From positions 48,789 through 112,788 of the forward strand of contig NZ_NKUB01000012.1 of NCBI RefSeq assembly GCF_003207895.1: a stretch of DNA of 64,000 bases. The letters run 5' to 3'. Of the stretch, positions 36,435 to 45,280 are shown piece after piece. Below the pieces are notes generated by a model. It was not told the origin of the DNA. It worked only from the letters and a program-made list of their open reading frames with translations, and made no database searches. The DNA comes from Komagataeibacter swingsii (GTDB taxonomy: Bacteria; Pseudomonadota; Alphaproteobacteria; Acetobacterales; Acetobacteraceae). A program made the translations under genes and the position numbers. The stretch's first letter is position 1; every line of letters begins with the position of its first letter.

Positions 36435-37008
36435 CGGATACATTCCCTGTCAGCAGCATTCTCTGAAAAACATTGTCCCGGAGAATGAAGTAATGAAAAC
36501 ACGCGGCCAGCGCATGACCCGTGGCAAGCACGATGATCAGCCAGCCATTCCACTGGTGCAGCCAGTGCAGAATGCCGACTGTCGATGTCGGAAACCTGCC
36601 AAAGGGCGGCATGATCTGGATGGACAGGAAACTCATGGCCTGCCCATTGCCCCATCGCCACAGATACCCAAGGAGGATTTCCAGCAGGACTAGCCCATAC
36701 AGGCTGTATTCCACGTAGCGCGCCAGCATGGCATCAAGCCAGCGATCGGCGGCGCGGATCTGCCGCCCCCAGCCTAGTCGCCATAGCAGGCGTGCGGGAA
36801 ACAGAACGCTCAGTACCATGCCTGCCGTCAGGTGGGTCACCACCAGTTGATGGTGTAGCGGGTTCCGGAACAGGCCCCATAAATTCGCGGTTGCGAACTG
36901 CAACATGATAATGGCCGTGCATCCCCAGTGGAAAATGATTGTTGGTGCGTCATAACGTGCTGGGGAAAGGCCAGATTTGTATTTCATCCGAACGATCATA
37001 TCACTCAA
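36418..37008 (-). CDS. Cytochrome b561 family protein
   Basis: A 196-residue protein with four membrane spans. Histidine haem ligands are visible in the first span (APTIIFHWGCTAIIML), the second (HHQLVVTHLTAGMVLSVLFP), and the last (LHWLHQWNGWLIIVLATGHA), as in bacterial b561 proteins, which pass electrons between the quinone pool and periplasmic acceptors. It overlaps the VIT gene, so the two are likely co-expressed; together they could link iron redox state and transport, which is inference. Confidence 0.8.
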   Translation of the reverse strand: MSDMIVRMKYKSGLSPARYDAPTIIFHWGCTAIIMLQFATANLWGLFRNPLHHQLVVTHLTAGMVLSVLFPARLLWRLGWGRQIRAADRWLDAMLARYVEYSLYGLVLLEILLGYLWRWGNGQAMSFLSIQIMPPFGRFPTSTVGILHWLHQWNGWLIIVLATGHALAACFHYFILRDNVFQRMLLTGNVSDEYGK

Positions 37009-37245
37009 ACATGACGCGAACCTGAACGATTGGCCGCCTTGCCGATACCTGCGGCCTGTTGGTGTTCAGACTGTAAAAAAAGAACGGAGATGGTAAACCC
37101 ACGACGACACCGGCAGCGAGCAAGGAACCTGTATCCAGATAACTGTGTGGCGCCCGTCACCTAATGACATCGCAGAATATGTGCAAGCTACGGCCATTTT
37201 CGGTAAACCGGATCGCAAATGTGATGGACTGAGCGTGTTTCCCCA

Positions 37246-37740
37246 TTATGGAATGGCACGCTTCCCCTGTGCGATCCGGTTCGCCAGATCGCCCCATAGG
37301 CGTGCTGTTGCAAGGTTGATGTCTGCCTTTACCGAAAAAGGAGACTGGGTGCGTGAGAAAGGAGAGAGGGACATCCGTTCGCCGATAACGAAATGCCCTT
37401 GTGAAAACAGCATGATGGACAGCGATCCCTGCTGGCCCTGCCCGATGGGGCGCATGACGGCAATACGCATATGGGGCGGCGGTATCGCAATGGTATGGAA
37501 AGCGCGTAGTTCTGCATCCCCCGAAGGACAGGCTACGCTCTCCAGCACCGCATCACGCAGGACGGAATGGGGATATCCGCCATACGTGCCGTCGACATGC
37601 AGCCGGATACCCTGTTCCACTGTCTCGCAAATACCGTTTGTTTCTGTTTCTGTTTCTGTTTCTGTTTCGGCGCGCGCCACACAGCCGGATATGCTGACTA
37701 TCATCAGGATTGCCAATCCGTAATGCACTATCGATCTCAT
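37246..37740 (-). CDS. Lipoprotein paralog of the RND-operon small protein
   Basis: A 164-residue protein. I start it at ATG 37740 (MRSIVHYGLAILMIVSISGC) with AGGAGG 13 bases upstream; GTG 37764 is an alternative. The lipobox is ISGC, so unlike its paralog at 22028-22531 it should be lipid-anchored. After the cysteine comes a run of five Glu-Thr pairs encoded by a 6-base repeat. The remaining 125 residues share with the paralog GIRLHVDG, TYGGYPHSVLRDAVL, VACPSGDAE, GQGQQG, LFSQGHFVIGERMSLSPF and SQSPFSV. Function unknown; it lies near cytochrome b561/VIT genes instead of a pump. Confidence 0.7.
   Translation of the reverse strand: MRSIVHYGLAILMIVSISGCVARAETETETETETNGICETVEQGIRLHVDGTYGGYPHSVLRDAVLESVACPSGDAELRAFHTIAIPPPHMRIAVMRPIGQGQQGSLSIMLFSQGHFVIGERMSLSPFSRTQSPFSVKADINLATARLWGDLANRIAQGKRAIP
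37641..37670. repeat. Hexanucleotide tandem repeat inside the lipoprotein gene
   Basis: Four exact copies of TTTCTG followed by an imperfect TTTCGG. On the coding (minus) strand they encode Glu-Thr pairs directly after the lipidated cysteine. The 6-base unit keeps the frame, so copy-number changes would alter tether length without breaking the gene. Confidence 0.85.
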
Positions 37741-38255
37741 AATATTTGTCCGGCCTCCTGGCACCTGACCCTGGCCATGCCATCATGCCGATGCTCGCTG
37801 TTCTTGTAACACGCAGACATGACGTGAACCTGAACACGGAAAATAAGGTCACGGGGGAGACGCTGCTAGCAAGAGATCAGCCGTTATGAGCAATGGTAGG
37901 GCCGCCAATCCTTGTAGCAGGCAGCATGGTACTCAGTATTACCACGCATGCCGGCGATCATTTTGTGCAGGCAGCCAAAGTGAAAAGTCTGAATTGTTTT
38001 CCATAGAAGCGGCAGCCGCGATAATTTATTTTCCGCTATGTGTTTTCGTCCATCGCCAAAGCAGAATAGACACCTTTTTATGACCTTCAGGCATATTTTT
38101 TAAAAATAATAAATTAAATTACGAGAACGATATAATATCACAATTCTCTTTTATTCACATTGTGTCTTTAACAAAAACATCATGTTGTGGAAAGAAGACC
38201 GGGTATATGATATCTGTCTGGATTACGACCTTTTTTACGATAATATGAGAAACAT
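37741..38255. promoter_or_regulatory. Divergent intergenic region before oprB
   Basis: About 510 bases between a minus-strand lipoprotein gene and a plus-strand porin gene. The part from 38090 to 38250 is strongly AT-rich and should contain the porin promoter. No gene or structured RNA is recognised. Confidence 0.35.
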
Positions 38256-39851
38256 TTGCGACCGTGCGAACTGACATCACGCAGGATTCCGGCGGTTTGC
38301 GTTACCCGATTGTTCCGGCGTGTATGTGAGGGAATTTTCTTCTGGGGCATCGGTGGTTTCATCTCCGTTGCGGGGCAGGCCCAGACCGCCATTGCGGGTG
38401 GGCAGGCCCATCTGGGCGCCAGTACACCTTTCTTGGCCCAGATTGACCCGGCGACCGTGCGTGATTCCTGGCAAGCAGGCGCAATCACGACCAGCCACAG
38501 CCAAGATACGCCGTCTGCCGGTGGGAGCCTGCTGGGGAATATGGGGGGACTGCGTCCATGGCTGGCCCGCTACGGCCTGACGCTGAGCATTCAGGACGTC
38601 AACGAGTTATGGGGTAGCGCCACGGGCGGGATCGGCAGTACCAATGGCGATGGCAGGGGATCGGGCACGGGCCCTTCCTATATCGGCATTACCATGCCGA
38701 CCCTGATGGCGGATCTGGAAAGGATGATCGGGCTTAAAGGCGCGACAATCAACATCAGTGCCCTGCAGATCCGGGGACGTGCCGTCACTCAGGACCATCT
38801 GGGCAATTTCAACCCCATCAGCGGATTTGAGGCGGATCGCTCCACCCGCCTGTTTGAACTTTGGTACCAGCAGTCCTTTCTCAGGGGCGCGCTGGACGTC
38901 AAGATCGGCCAGCAGGATCTCGATACGGAATTCCTGATCAGCGATTACGCGTCCCTGTACCTCAACGCCAATTTCGGATGGCCAATGGGTCCTTCGGTCA
39001 ACCTTTATGCTGGCGGTCCTTCATGGCCGCTTGCAGCTCCCGCAATCCGGTTGCGCTACCGACCCGGTGAAAAATACACATTCATGTTCGCGGCGGCGGA
39101 TGACAATCCGTCGGGTAATCAGGATAGCAGTGTCTTTGGCGTGACCGGAAACCCGGCGGACCCCACCAGCCAGACCATAAGGGATGGAAGTGGCACGCAG
39201 TTCAATATGGGAACCGGCGCGCTACTGATTACCGAAATTCAGTATGCCTTCAATCCTCAATCTGGCGACAGTGGACGCGCGGCCAGTCATCCGGGCCTGT
39301 CAGGCGTTTATAAACTTGGAGGCTATTATGATACGGCACGATTTCCGGATTATCGATATAACACACAGGGACTGTCTCTTGGCGCGGATGGTGGTACACC
39401 CCGCTGGGATCGGGGAAACTGGCTGATTTACGGGATAATCGACCAGTTGATCTGGCGTCCGTCGCCTGATGCATCACGCGCACTTGGCCTGTTTGTCCGG
39501 GCGACGGGTAATAGTGGTGATCGCAATATCATAAGCTTCGCCATTGATGCCGGCCTTAACCTGAAGGCGCCCTTTTCAGGCAGGACGAATGATACACTTG
39601 GTCTGGGCTGGGGTATCGGTCGCGTCACATCAGGCGTGCGTGCCTATGATCGCGCGCGCGGTGCCCTGGTGCAGGGAAACGAAAATCATTTTGAACTGAC
39701 CTATCAGGCCCAGATCACACCATGGATGGTCGTGCAGCCCGATTTCCAATATGTCCTGAACCCCTCGGGCGGCACGGGAGATCCATCCTGTCCGACGCAC
39801 CGGATTGGTAATGAAGCCGTATTCGGGTTGCATACCAATGTGAATTTCTAG
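38256..39851 (+). CDS. OprB-family carbohydrate-selective porin (1)
   Basis: A protein of up to 531 residues. The start is uncertain: a TTG at 38256 opens the frame and a signal-peptide-like segment follows (GIFFWGIGGFISVAGQAQT). The mature part has the OprB pattern: WLARYGLTLSIQDVNELWGS, LFELWYQQSF, then LNANFGWPMGPSVNLYAGGP, RYRPGEKYTFMFAAADDNPS and a C-terminal HTNVNF ending in Phe, as outer-membrane barrels do. OprB porins take up glucose and other sugars or polyols, and are abundant in acetic acid bacteria. The stop TAG spans the left end of an IS insertion. Confidence 0.85.
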   Translation: MRPCELTSRRIPAVCVTRLFRRVCEGIFFWGIGGFISVAGQAQTAIAGGQAHLGASTPFLAQIDPATVRDSWQAGAITTSHSQDTPSAGGSLLGNMGGLRPWLARYGLTLSIQDVNELWGSATGGIGSTNGDGRGSGTGPSYIGITMPTLMADLERMIGLKGATINISALQIRGRAVTQDHLGNFNPISGFEADRSTRLFELWYQQSFLRGALDVKIGQQDLDTEFLISDYASLYLNANFGWPMGPSVNLYAGGPSWPLAAPAIRLRYRPGEKYTFMFAAADDNPSGNQDSSVFGVTGNPADPTSQTIRDGSGTQFNMGTGALLITEIQYAFNPQSGDSGRAASHPGLSGVYKLGGYYDTARFPDYRYNTQGLSLGADGGTPRWDRGNWLIYGIIDQLIWRPSPDASRALGLFVRATGNSGDRNIISFAIDAGLNLKAPFSGRTNDTLGLGWGIGRVTSGVRAYDRARGALVQGNENHFELTYQAQITPWMVVQPDFQYVLNPSGGTGDPSCPTHRIGNEAVFGLHTNVNF

Positions 39852-39940
39852 GGCGTGTCGTCAGTTAGCATCTGACGGCATGAGGCTTGTACTCCCGTTT
39901 GATCTGTGATGTTTTCTCCCTGTTTTCAGGGAGAGAATGA

Positions 39941-40312
39941 ATGCGACGATATGGCCTGAGTGACAGCCAGTGGGAACGGATAAAAGATCTTCTCCCGGGT
40001 CGTGAAGGCCATGTCGGCGGAACGGCTGCCGATAACCGTCTGTTTGTGGAAGCGGTTCTATATCGTTACCGTGCCGGCATTCCTTGGCGTGACCTGCCTG
40101 TCCGTTTTGGTGACTGGAAAAACGTCCACCGGCGACTGCGTCGCTGGTGCGAAGGCGGCGTGATCGAACGGATTTTCCGGCATCTGGCCGCCGATCGTGA
40201 CAACGAATATATGATGATCGACAGCACGATTGTCCGGGCGCACCAGCACAGTGCGGGTGCCCGTAAAAAAGGGGCGCGGATCAGGCTATCGGGCGGTCCC
40301 GTGGCGGACTGA
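39941..40312 (+). CDS. IS5-family transposase, orfA
   Basis: A 123-residue frame (MRRYGLSDSQWERIKDLLPG) with the N-terminal domain of IS427-group transposases and the first catalytic Asp in MMIDSTIVRAHQHSAG. Towards its end a slippery A6G run (GTAAAAAAGGGG at about 40264) precedes the switch to the -1 frame, which continues as orfB; without frameshift the protein ends after a short unrelated tail. Confidence 0.85.
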   Translation: MRRYGLSDSQWERIKDLLPGREGHVGGTAADNRLFVEAVLYRYRAGIPWRDLPVRFGDWKNVHRRLRRWCEGGVIERIFRHLAADRDNEYMMIDSTIVRAHQHSAGARKKGARIRLSGGPVAD

Positions 40313-40695
40313 CTTCGAAAATCCACGCTATTGTCGATGCTGCAGGAAAGGCGGTTGTCCTGTCCCTGACGCCCGGTCAAAGAGCGGACATCACGGAAGC
40401 AGGTCCCCTGCTGGATGAAGTCGACCCTGCAGCTTTTATCGCCGACAGGGCTTATGACGCCGATCCGCTTATCGAAAAGATCGAAGAACGGCAGATCACA
40501 CCGGTTATCCCTTCAAGGAAAAACCGACGTAATCCACGAAAAATCAGCTTCCTGCTTTACAAAAACAGAAACATCATTGAACGCTTCTTCGCCAGGCTGA
40601 AGCAGTTCAGGGGCGTTGCAACACGCTACGACAAGCTGAAGTCAACATTCCTCGCAGCAGTGCAACTCGTTTCCGCCATCATCGGAATTAACTGA
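40271..40695 (+). CDS. IS5-family transposase, orfB part (via -1 frameshift)
   Basis: Continuing in the -1 frame after the A6G run: DQAIGRSRGGLTSKIHAIVD, AFIADRAYDADPLIEKIEER (second catalytic Asp in ADRAYDAD) and NIIERFFARLKQFRGVATRY (Glu), ending at TGA 40693-40695 inside the right inverted repeat. All three catalytic residues and both ends are intact, so the element may be active. Confidence 0.8.
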
Positions 40696-40781
40696 CGACA
40701 CGCCCTAGATGAACCTGGAATGAAAAGGCGGGACAACACAGTCTGGTCGGATCTTTTCAAAAAAACCTTGTACAGAGTGGT

Positions 40782-42128
40782 TCAGAATGTTACGCTGCTA
40801 TGCAGACCGAAGATGGCTTCGTCATGCACATGCTGCCCTTTATTATCGAGAACACCACCACTGGGCGATATGATGCCCTGAATATCAGGCTGAAGCATGA
40901 ACCATGGCGTGATTGGGATCTGATAGGTCAACTCCAGATGATATTCGGTGCCCTGCATGGGCAGGCCAGAACGCCGGTCCGCCTGGGCAAGATAGGGACT
41001 AGCCGCCCCCAGGCCCGCACCAAACCCCGCCATGTCGCCTGCACGTCCAAACGGCCCCTTCAGGGACAACCCAGCATCTGCGGCATAGACGATCTGGTTG
41101 CGGTCGGTGTCCGCTGTCCAGTTCCCCCGAATGAAAGCGTCAAGCTCCGTTATTCGCCCGAAATGCTGCAGCGTCTGATCCGCAATGGCGTAGACGGCCC
41201 AGTTGGTTTTATGGTTTTTTCTGAGATCGGACTGGTCGGGAAAGCGTCCGGTATCAAAGTAACCGCCAAGTTTATATGTGCCCTGCCTTCCGTACAGGGT
41301 CCGCCGGTACTGGACCTCCCCGAAGAAAAGAGCGCCCGTGCGGAAACTGAAGCGCGTGCCACCGGGGTCGCGGTTTTGGTTCCACGGGTCCTTCGCGTTG
41401 ATGAAGGGGCCGCCCACAGGATTGTCATCGGCTGCCGCGAACAGGAAATTCCAGTGTGGGGACAGGGTATAGCGCAACCGTATCGCAGGCGTGGCCACGG
41501 GGGAGACGGGGCCTTGGTCATACAGGTCATTATCGGGCATGATGGGCCAGGAAAAGGACGCGTTGAGGAAGTTCAGCCCGACGCTGCTGACCATGAAGTC
41601 ATGCCCGAGATCCAGCTTGCCAATCCGGAAGGCCAGGCGTTCTCCCATGAATTTCTGGCTGTACCACAGTTCATATAGCCGCCCGTTATCATCCGCTTCG
41701 ATATTCGATGTCTGGTTGAAAACATACAGGGGCGTATTACTGAATGGTCGCCCACGGATTTCCATGGCGCTGATGTCAAATGTACCCAGTGGCAGGCCCG
41801 TCAGGGTGTGCAGATCCGTCACCATTTCAACCGCGGCGGACCCGATGTAGTTGCTGGATGCCTGCGCGCCCCCCACCGGGTTGGACCAGAATTCATTGGT
41901 ATCCGATATACGGATATCAATTCCCTGTGCCAGCAGCCAGTTCCGTATTCCGCCCCAGTTGCCGGACAGATGGGTGCGCGGGTCAATATGGTCGGGAATA
42001 TTCTGCTGTGGCGTAACGCCCGCGCTCAGCACGCTTACGGGAACAGGCTGGGCATATGCAAAAGAGCAGGTTTTCAATAATATGATTGTATGTAACCATA
42101 TATGATGATTATGCCAGATGCGCCTCAT
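40782..42128 (-). CDS. OprB-family carbohydrate-selective porin (2)
   Basis: A 448-residue outer-membrane porin from ATG 42128 with a signal peptide (LHTIILLKTCSFAYA). OprB blocks: HLSGNWGGIRNWLLAQGIDI, ISDTNEFWSN, LYELWYSQKFMGERLAFRIG, ASFSWPIMPDNDLYDQGPVS, RLRYTLSPHWNFLFAAADDN, and a C-terminal HSSVTF ending in Phe. It converges on the first porin (38256-39851), with the IS between them. The two share architecture but are clearly different in sequence, so they may have distinct substrates. Confidence 0.85.
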   Translation of the reverse strand: MRRIWHNHHIWLHTIILLKTCSFAYAQPVPVSVLSAGVTPQQNIPDHIDPRTHLSGNWGGIRNWLLAQGIDIRISDTNEFWSNPVGGAQASSNYIGSAAVEMVTDLHTLTGLPLGTFDISAMEIRGRPFSNTPLYVFNQTSNIEADDNGRLYELWYSQKFMGERLAFRIGKLDLGHDFMVSSVGLNFLNASFSWPIMPDNDLYDQGPVSPVATPAIRLRYTLSPHWNFLFAAADDNPVGGPFINAKDPWNQNRDPGGTRFSFRTGALFFGEVQYRRTLYGRQGTYKLGGYFDTGRFPDQSDLRKNHKTNWAVYAIADQTLQHFGRITELDAFIRGNWTADTDRNQIVYAADAGLSLKGPFGRAGDMAGFGAGLGAASPYLAQADRRSGLPMQGTEYHLELTYQIPITPWFMLQPDIQGIISPSGGVLDNKGQHVHDEAIFGLHSSVTF

Positions 42129-42326
42129 TTTTCGAAAAAATATCGTATAATAAAATCTAAAACAAATTATTTATTGAACAATTCTTTTCATTAATTCAAT
42201 ATATATTTTGATAAGTGGAATAGCTTCGTTATGTCGGAATTTATACGAAATGCGCTTTAACAGGCAATGCATATTAGCGCCTTTATTGTACATCATGCAT
42301 ACTCCTTCATCTTCCCTTAACACGGT

Positions 42327-43940
42327 TTAGGCTGGCACGAGTTCTGCCTTGACATGACGTACAACGGGCGGCACATGCCAGCGGCCCTGTTCCACATCCG
42401 CGATCTCGCGGTCGATCTCGGCAATGACCTGGCGTGAAAACGGGCCAAGATGCAGGTAAAGCGCGCTTGTCATCACCACATAGGGCAGCGCGCGCGGGTT
42501 ATGCAGGGCGCAGTCCAGCATCATGCGCCAGAACTGCCCGGCCGTTCCCGGCCCCGCACGGTGGATGCGGAACATGAGCCGGACAAAGCTGCGCAAATCA
42601 CCCTTTATCATCCGGTGCGCGCGCTTGCGCCCGAGCATCCGGCCCAGCCTGCGCACGCGGCCGAAATAGGCGACTGGGTCATAGATGGCCGCAAGCACCG
42701 TCCTGTAATCGTTCAGCACGTCGCGACGCGGGCGTTTTGTCTCGAAATTCAGCCCCGCCGTGCATTGGTCGCCCGACTGCGTCTGTTCACTGCCGGAAAA
42801 AAGGCGGCCTTCCGCCAGCAGGCGCCGCGTCAGCTGCGTCGTGGGCAGGGCGTAAAGCAGGCCGACCATGCAGACTGGGATGGACGTATCCTCGATACAG
42901 TCGATCATGCCCTGGGCGACACTGCCCTTTTCGCTGTCGAAACCCACGATGAAGCCCGCATTGACGAAAATCCCGGCCTTGTGGATTGTCTCGATGCTCT
43001 GCTGCAGGCTGCGCCGCGTGTTCTGCTTTTTCTGCATCAGCACGAGGGAGTCTGTATCCGGGCTTTCGATGCCGACGAATATGGCGAAGAAATTGGTATC
43101 GGCCAGGCTGCGCAGCAGGTCGGCATCATCGGCAAGGTTGATCGATGCCTCGGTCGAGAACTCGAATGGAAAGTTCTTCTCGTTCTGCCAGCGTTTCAGG
43201 TCGGGCAGGAATTTCTTGAGCGCCTTCTTGTTGCCAATCAGGTTGTCATCGACAAAATCCACATGTCCGCGATAGCCAAGCGCGTACAGGGCATCGAGTT
43301 CGGCCATGACCTGCGCATTGGTCTTGGTGCGCGGCACTCGGCCATAGAGTTCAATGATGTCGCAGAACTCGCAACTGAACGGACACCCACGCGAGAACTG
43401 GATGCCAACATGTAGGTACTGGTCAAGCTTGAGCAGATCAAAGCGCGGCAACGGACTTTTTGTAACATCCGTCTTGCCCATTGGTGCTTCAAACACGCCC
43501 TGCCGCGCACCGCTGCGCCAGGCCGCGACGAAATCATCCATGATTTCCTCGGCCTCGCCCAGTACCTGAAAATTGGCGGCGCTGTAAAGCGATGGGCTAG
43601 AGGTCACGTCGGGGCCACCCACCACCACCGGCTTGCCGCGCGCGCGGCAGGTCTCGATGATGTGCAGCGCATCATTGCGCTGCGGCAGCATGCCGCCGGT
43701 CATGACCATGTCGGCCCAGTCGTAATCGGCATCCACAAGGTCTTCGGTATTGCGGTTGACCAACCGGACTTCCCAGTCCCGGGGCAGGAGGGCTGCGACC
43801 GTGACCAGGCCAAGGGGGGCCGCCGGATAGCGTGCGCCCGCAAGATCGCAGGCTTCCTTGTAGTTCCAGAATGAATTGGCGTTGAAAAGCGGGAAGATCA
43901 TCAGGACCTTGCAGGTTTCGGTCATCATGCAAGGATCCAT
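42327..43940 (-). CDS. B12-binding radical SAM protein, HpnP/DUF4070-like
   Basis: A 537-residue protein. ATG 43940 is used; ATG 43925 and 43922 (MTETCKVLMIFPLF) are possible. Residues about 35-150 form a cobalamin-binding-type domain (PAAPLGLVTVAALLPRDWEV, KPVVVGGPDVTSSP). The radical SAM core has the Fe-S motif CxxxCxxC in FSRGCPFSCEFCDIIELYGR (residues about 190-205), then VDDNLIGNKKALKKFLPDLK and STEASINLADDADLL. The C-terminal region is DUF4070-like. The same layout is found in HpnP, the hopanoid C-2 methylase, and in related enzymes of unknown substrate. No hopanoid genes are adjacent, so the substrate is not assigned. Confidence 0.8.
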   Translation of the reverse strand: MDPCMMTETCKVLMIFPLFNANSFWNYKEACDLAGARYPAAPLGLVTVAALLPRDWEVRLVNRNTEDLVDADYDWADMVMTGGMLPQRNDALHIIETCRARGKPVVVGGPDVTSSPSLYSAANFQVLGEAEEIMDDFVAAWRSGARQGVFEAPMGKTDVTKSPLPRFDLLKLDQYLHVGIQFSRGCPFSCEFCDIIELYGRVPRTKTNAQVMAELDALYALGYRGHVDFVDDNLIGNKKALKKFLPDLKRWQNEKNFPFEFSTEASINLADDADLLRSLADTNFFAIFVGIESPDTDSLVLMQKKQNTRRSLQQSIETIHKAGIFVNAGFIVGFDSEKGSVAQGMIDCIEDTSIPVCMVGLLYALPTTQLTRRLLAEGRLFSGSEQTQSGDQCTAGLNFETKRPRRDVLNDYRTVLAAIYDPVAYFGRVRRLGRMLGRKRAHRMIKGDLRSFVRLMFRIHRAGPGTAGQFWRMMLDCALHNPRALPYVVMTSALYLHLGPFSRQVIAEIDREIADVEQGRWHVPPVVRHVKAELVPA

Positions 43941-44561
43941 TGCTGCAAGGACTGGTCATGATCAAGACAGATGCCTTCCCGTCCATTTCGAGACGTGGCA
44001 GCCTCAGGCAGGGCGCAACTCGACTGTAAGGGTAACATGGGGTGAACCCCTTTCGTAGTGGTGTCGGTCAGGTGGGCCGGTACAATATCGGTGACCGCCA
44101 CTATTGCTTTTATCCTGGTAATCTCGAACGACCGTGGCCAACGGCATGAGCAGGCTATGATGCCCAGGCACATCAAGGCGGTATAGGAAGATCGCTATAT
44201 GCGAAATCAGGACACGGTGTTTGTCTTCACGTCAGGAGGGTGTTGACCACAAGAACCTTGGTAGTTTCTTGTGGATCGTGACGGATTTTACTGTTTATGG
44301 AGGTTTTCAATTGGAAATATTCCATAACGCTATGTTCATGACAAAGTATTTCTTTTTGTTTTTACAAGAGCTTTGATAAAGCGACAAGATGGTCGCACGA
44401 AGATTGGGGTTTATTAATCCAGATCACAGGATCACGGATACGGTAAGCCTGAAGTGTTGCCGCTTTGGCGTTGGCTGGAGCGTAGCAGGCTTACGGCCCC
44501 GCAGCATGGCCGCCATCCGCAATCACCACGTTGAACGGTTCCGTCCCGTCCCGTCCCGGCC
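43941..44561. other. Intergenic region with a hairpin, no gene recognised
   Basis: About 620 bases. The segment 44280-44400 is AT-rich. Apart from the inverted repeat at 44248-44275 I see no feature; short open frames here show no protein-like pattern. Confidence 0.35.
44248..44275. other. Inverted repeat (9-bp stem)
   Basis: CCACAAGAA (44248-44256) and TTCTTGTGG (44267-44275) are perfect complements with a 10-base loop. No T-run follows on either strand, so an operator or RNA structure is more likely than an intrinsic terminator. Confidence 0.4.
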
Positions 44562-45260
44562 TCACCGCGCTTCAGGCGGGCGATGGTCCTGCCTGCGCTC
44601 GCTATAGCGATCAACGAGGTAATCGGCCCGGTCCCGCAGCAGCCATGTGAACTTCATCAGTTCCTCCATGACATCCACCATGCGGTCATAGAGCGGGGAG
44701 GGCTTCATCCGGTCATCATCACCGAATTGCGTATAGGCCATCGGCACGCTGGACTGGTTGGGGATGGAGAACATCCGCATCCATCGGCCCAGAACCCGCA
44801 GGGCATTGACGGAATTGAAGCTTTGCGATCCGCCTGAGACCTGCATCACCGCCAGCGTGCGGCCCTGCGTCGGACGGATCGAGCCTTCGGACAGTGGCAA
44901 CCAGTCGATCTGGTTTTTGAACACAGCGGTTATGTTACCGTGCCGTTCGGGGCTGCACCAGACCTGGCCTTCCGACCAGAGCGAGAGTGCGCGCAGTTCC
45001 TGCACCTTCGGATGGGTGGCAGGTACGGAATCCGCCACCGGCAGGCCGGTCGGGTCGAATATCCGCGTTTCCGCGCCGAGGGCTTTCAGGATGCGCTCCG
45101 CCTCCAGCACCAGCAGGCGGCTGAACGAGCGTGGTCGCAGCGAGCCATAGAGCAGCAGGATGCGGGGCGGATGGTCAACCCGTGGGTGTGGCTCAAGCCG
45201 CGCGAGGTCAACCCGTTCGAGATATTCCGGATGCAGGGCGGGCAGGTCAGGTGCGGTCAT
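44562..45260 (-). CDS. arsH: ArsH-type NADPH-dependent FMN reductase
   Basis: A 232-residue flavoprotein from ATG 45260 ([20 protein letters not shown]). Flavodoxin-like FMN-binding loop: [20 protein letters not shown]; further family blocks are [32 protein letters not shown] and [20 protein letters not shown]. ArsH oxidises trivalent organoarsenicals to less toxic pentavalent forms and reduces quinones or metals in some species. It is the last gene of arsRCBH, 20 bp after arsB. Confidence 0.9.
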   Translation of the reverse strand: MTAPDLPALHPEYLERVDLARLEPHPRVDHPPRILLLYGSLRPRSFSRLLVLEAERILKALGAETRIFDPTGLPVADSVPATHPKVQELRALSLWSEGQVWCSPERHGNITAVFKNQIDWLPLSEGSIRPTQGRTLAVMQVSGGSQSFNSVNALRVLGRWMRMFSIPNQSSVPMAYTQFGDDDRMKPSPLYDRMVDVMEELMKFTWLLRDRADYLVDRYSERRQDHRPPEAR

Positions 45261-45280
45261 GGAGCGGTTCCCTTCATGCG

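Larger units (their letters stand above)
39851..40705 (+). mobile_element. IS5-family element (IS427-like), complete
   Basis: An 855-bp insertion with 17-bp terminal inverted repeats, GGGCGTGTCGTCAGTTA at 39851-39867 and its exact complement at 40689-40705. It is flanked by TA on both sides (39849-39850 and 40706-40707), the expected 2-bp target duplication. It contains two overlapping transposase frames joined by a probable -1 frameshift. It sits exactly at the stop codon of the upstream porin gene. A related, diverged copy is at 54495-55359. Confidence 0.9.

Noticed and set aside
37641..37670. Short tandem repeat considered as a CRISPR-like array
   Set aside because: Units are 6 bases with no spacers; it is a simple repeat inside a coding sequence. 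No CRISPR array or cas gene is seen in the window.
42450..43415. Plus-strand open frame of 321 codons opposite the radical SAM gene
   Set aside because: Antisense shadow in GC-rich DNA; composition is unlike a real protein.
44248..44275. Hairpin considered as an intrinsic terminator
   Set aside because: No T-run on either side, and it is far from both gene ends.
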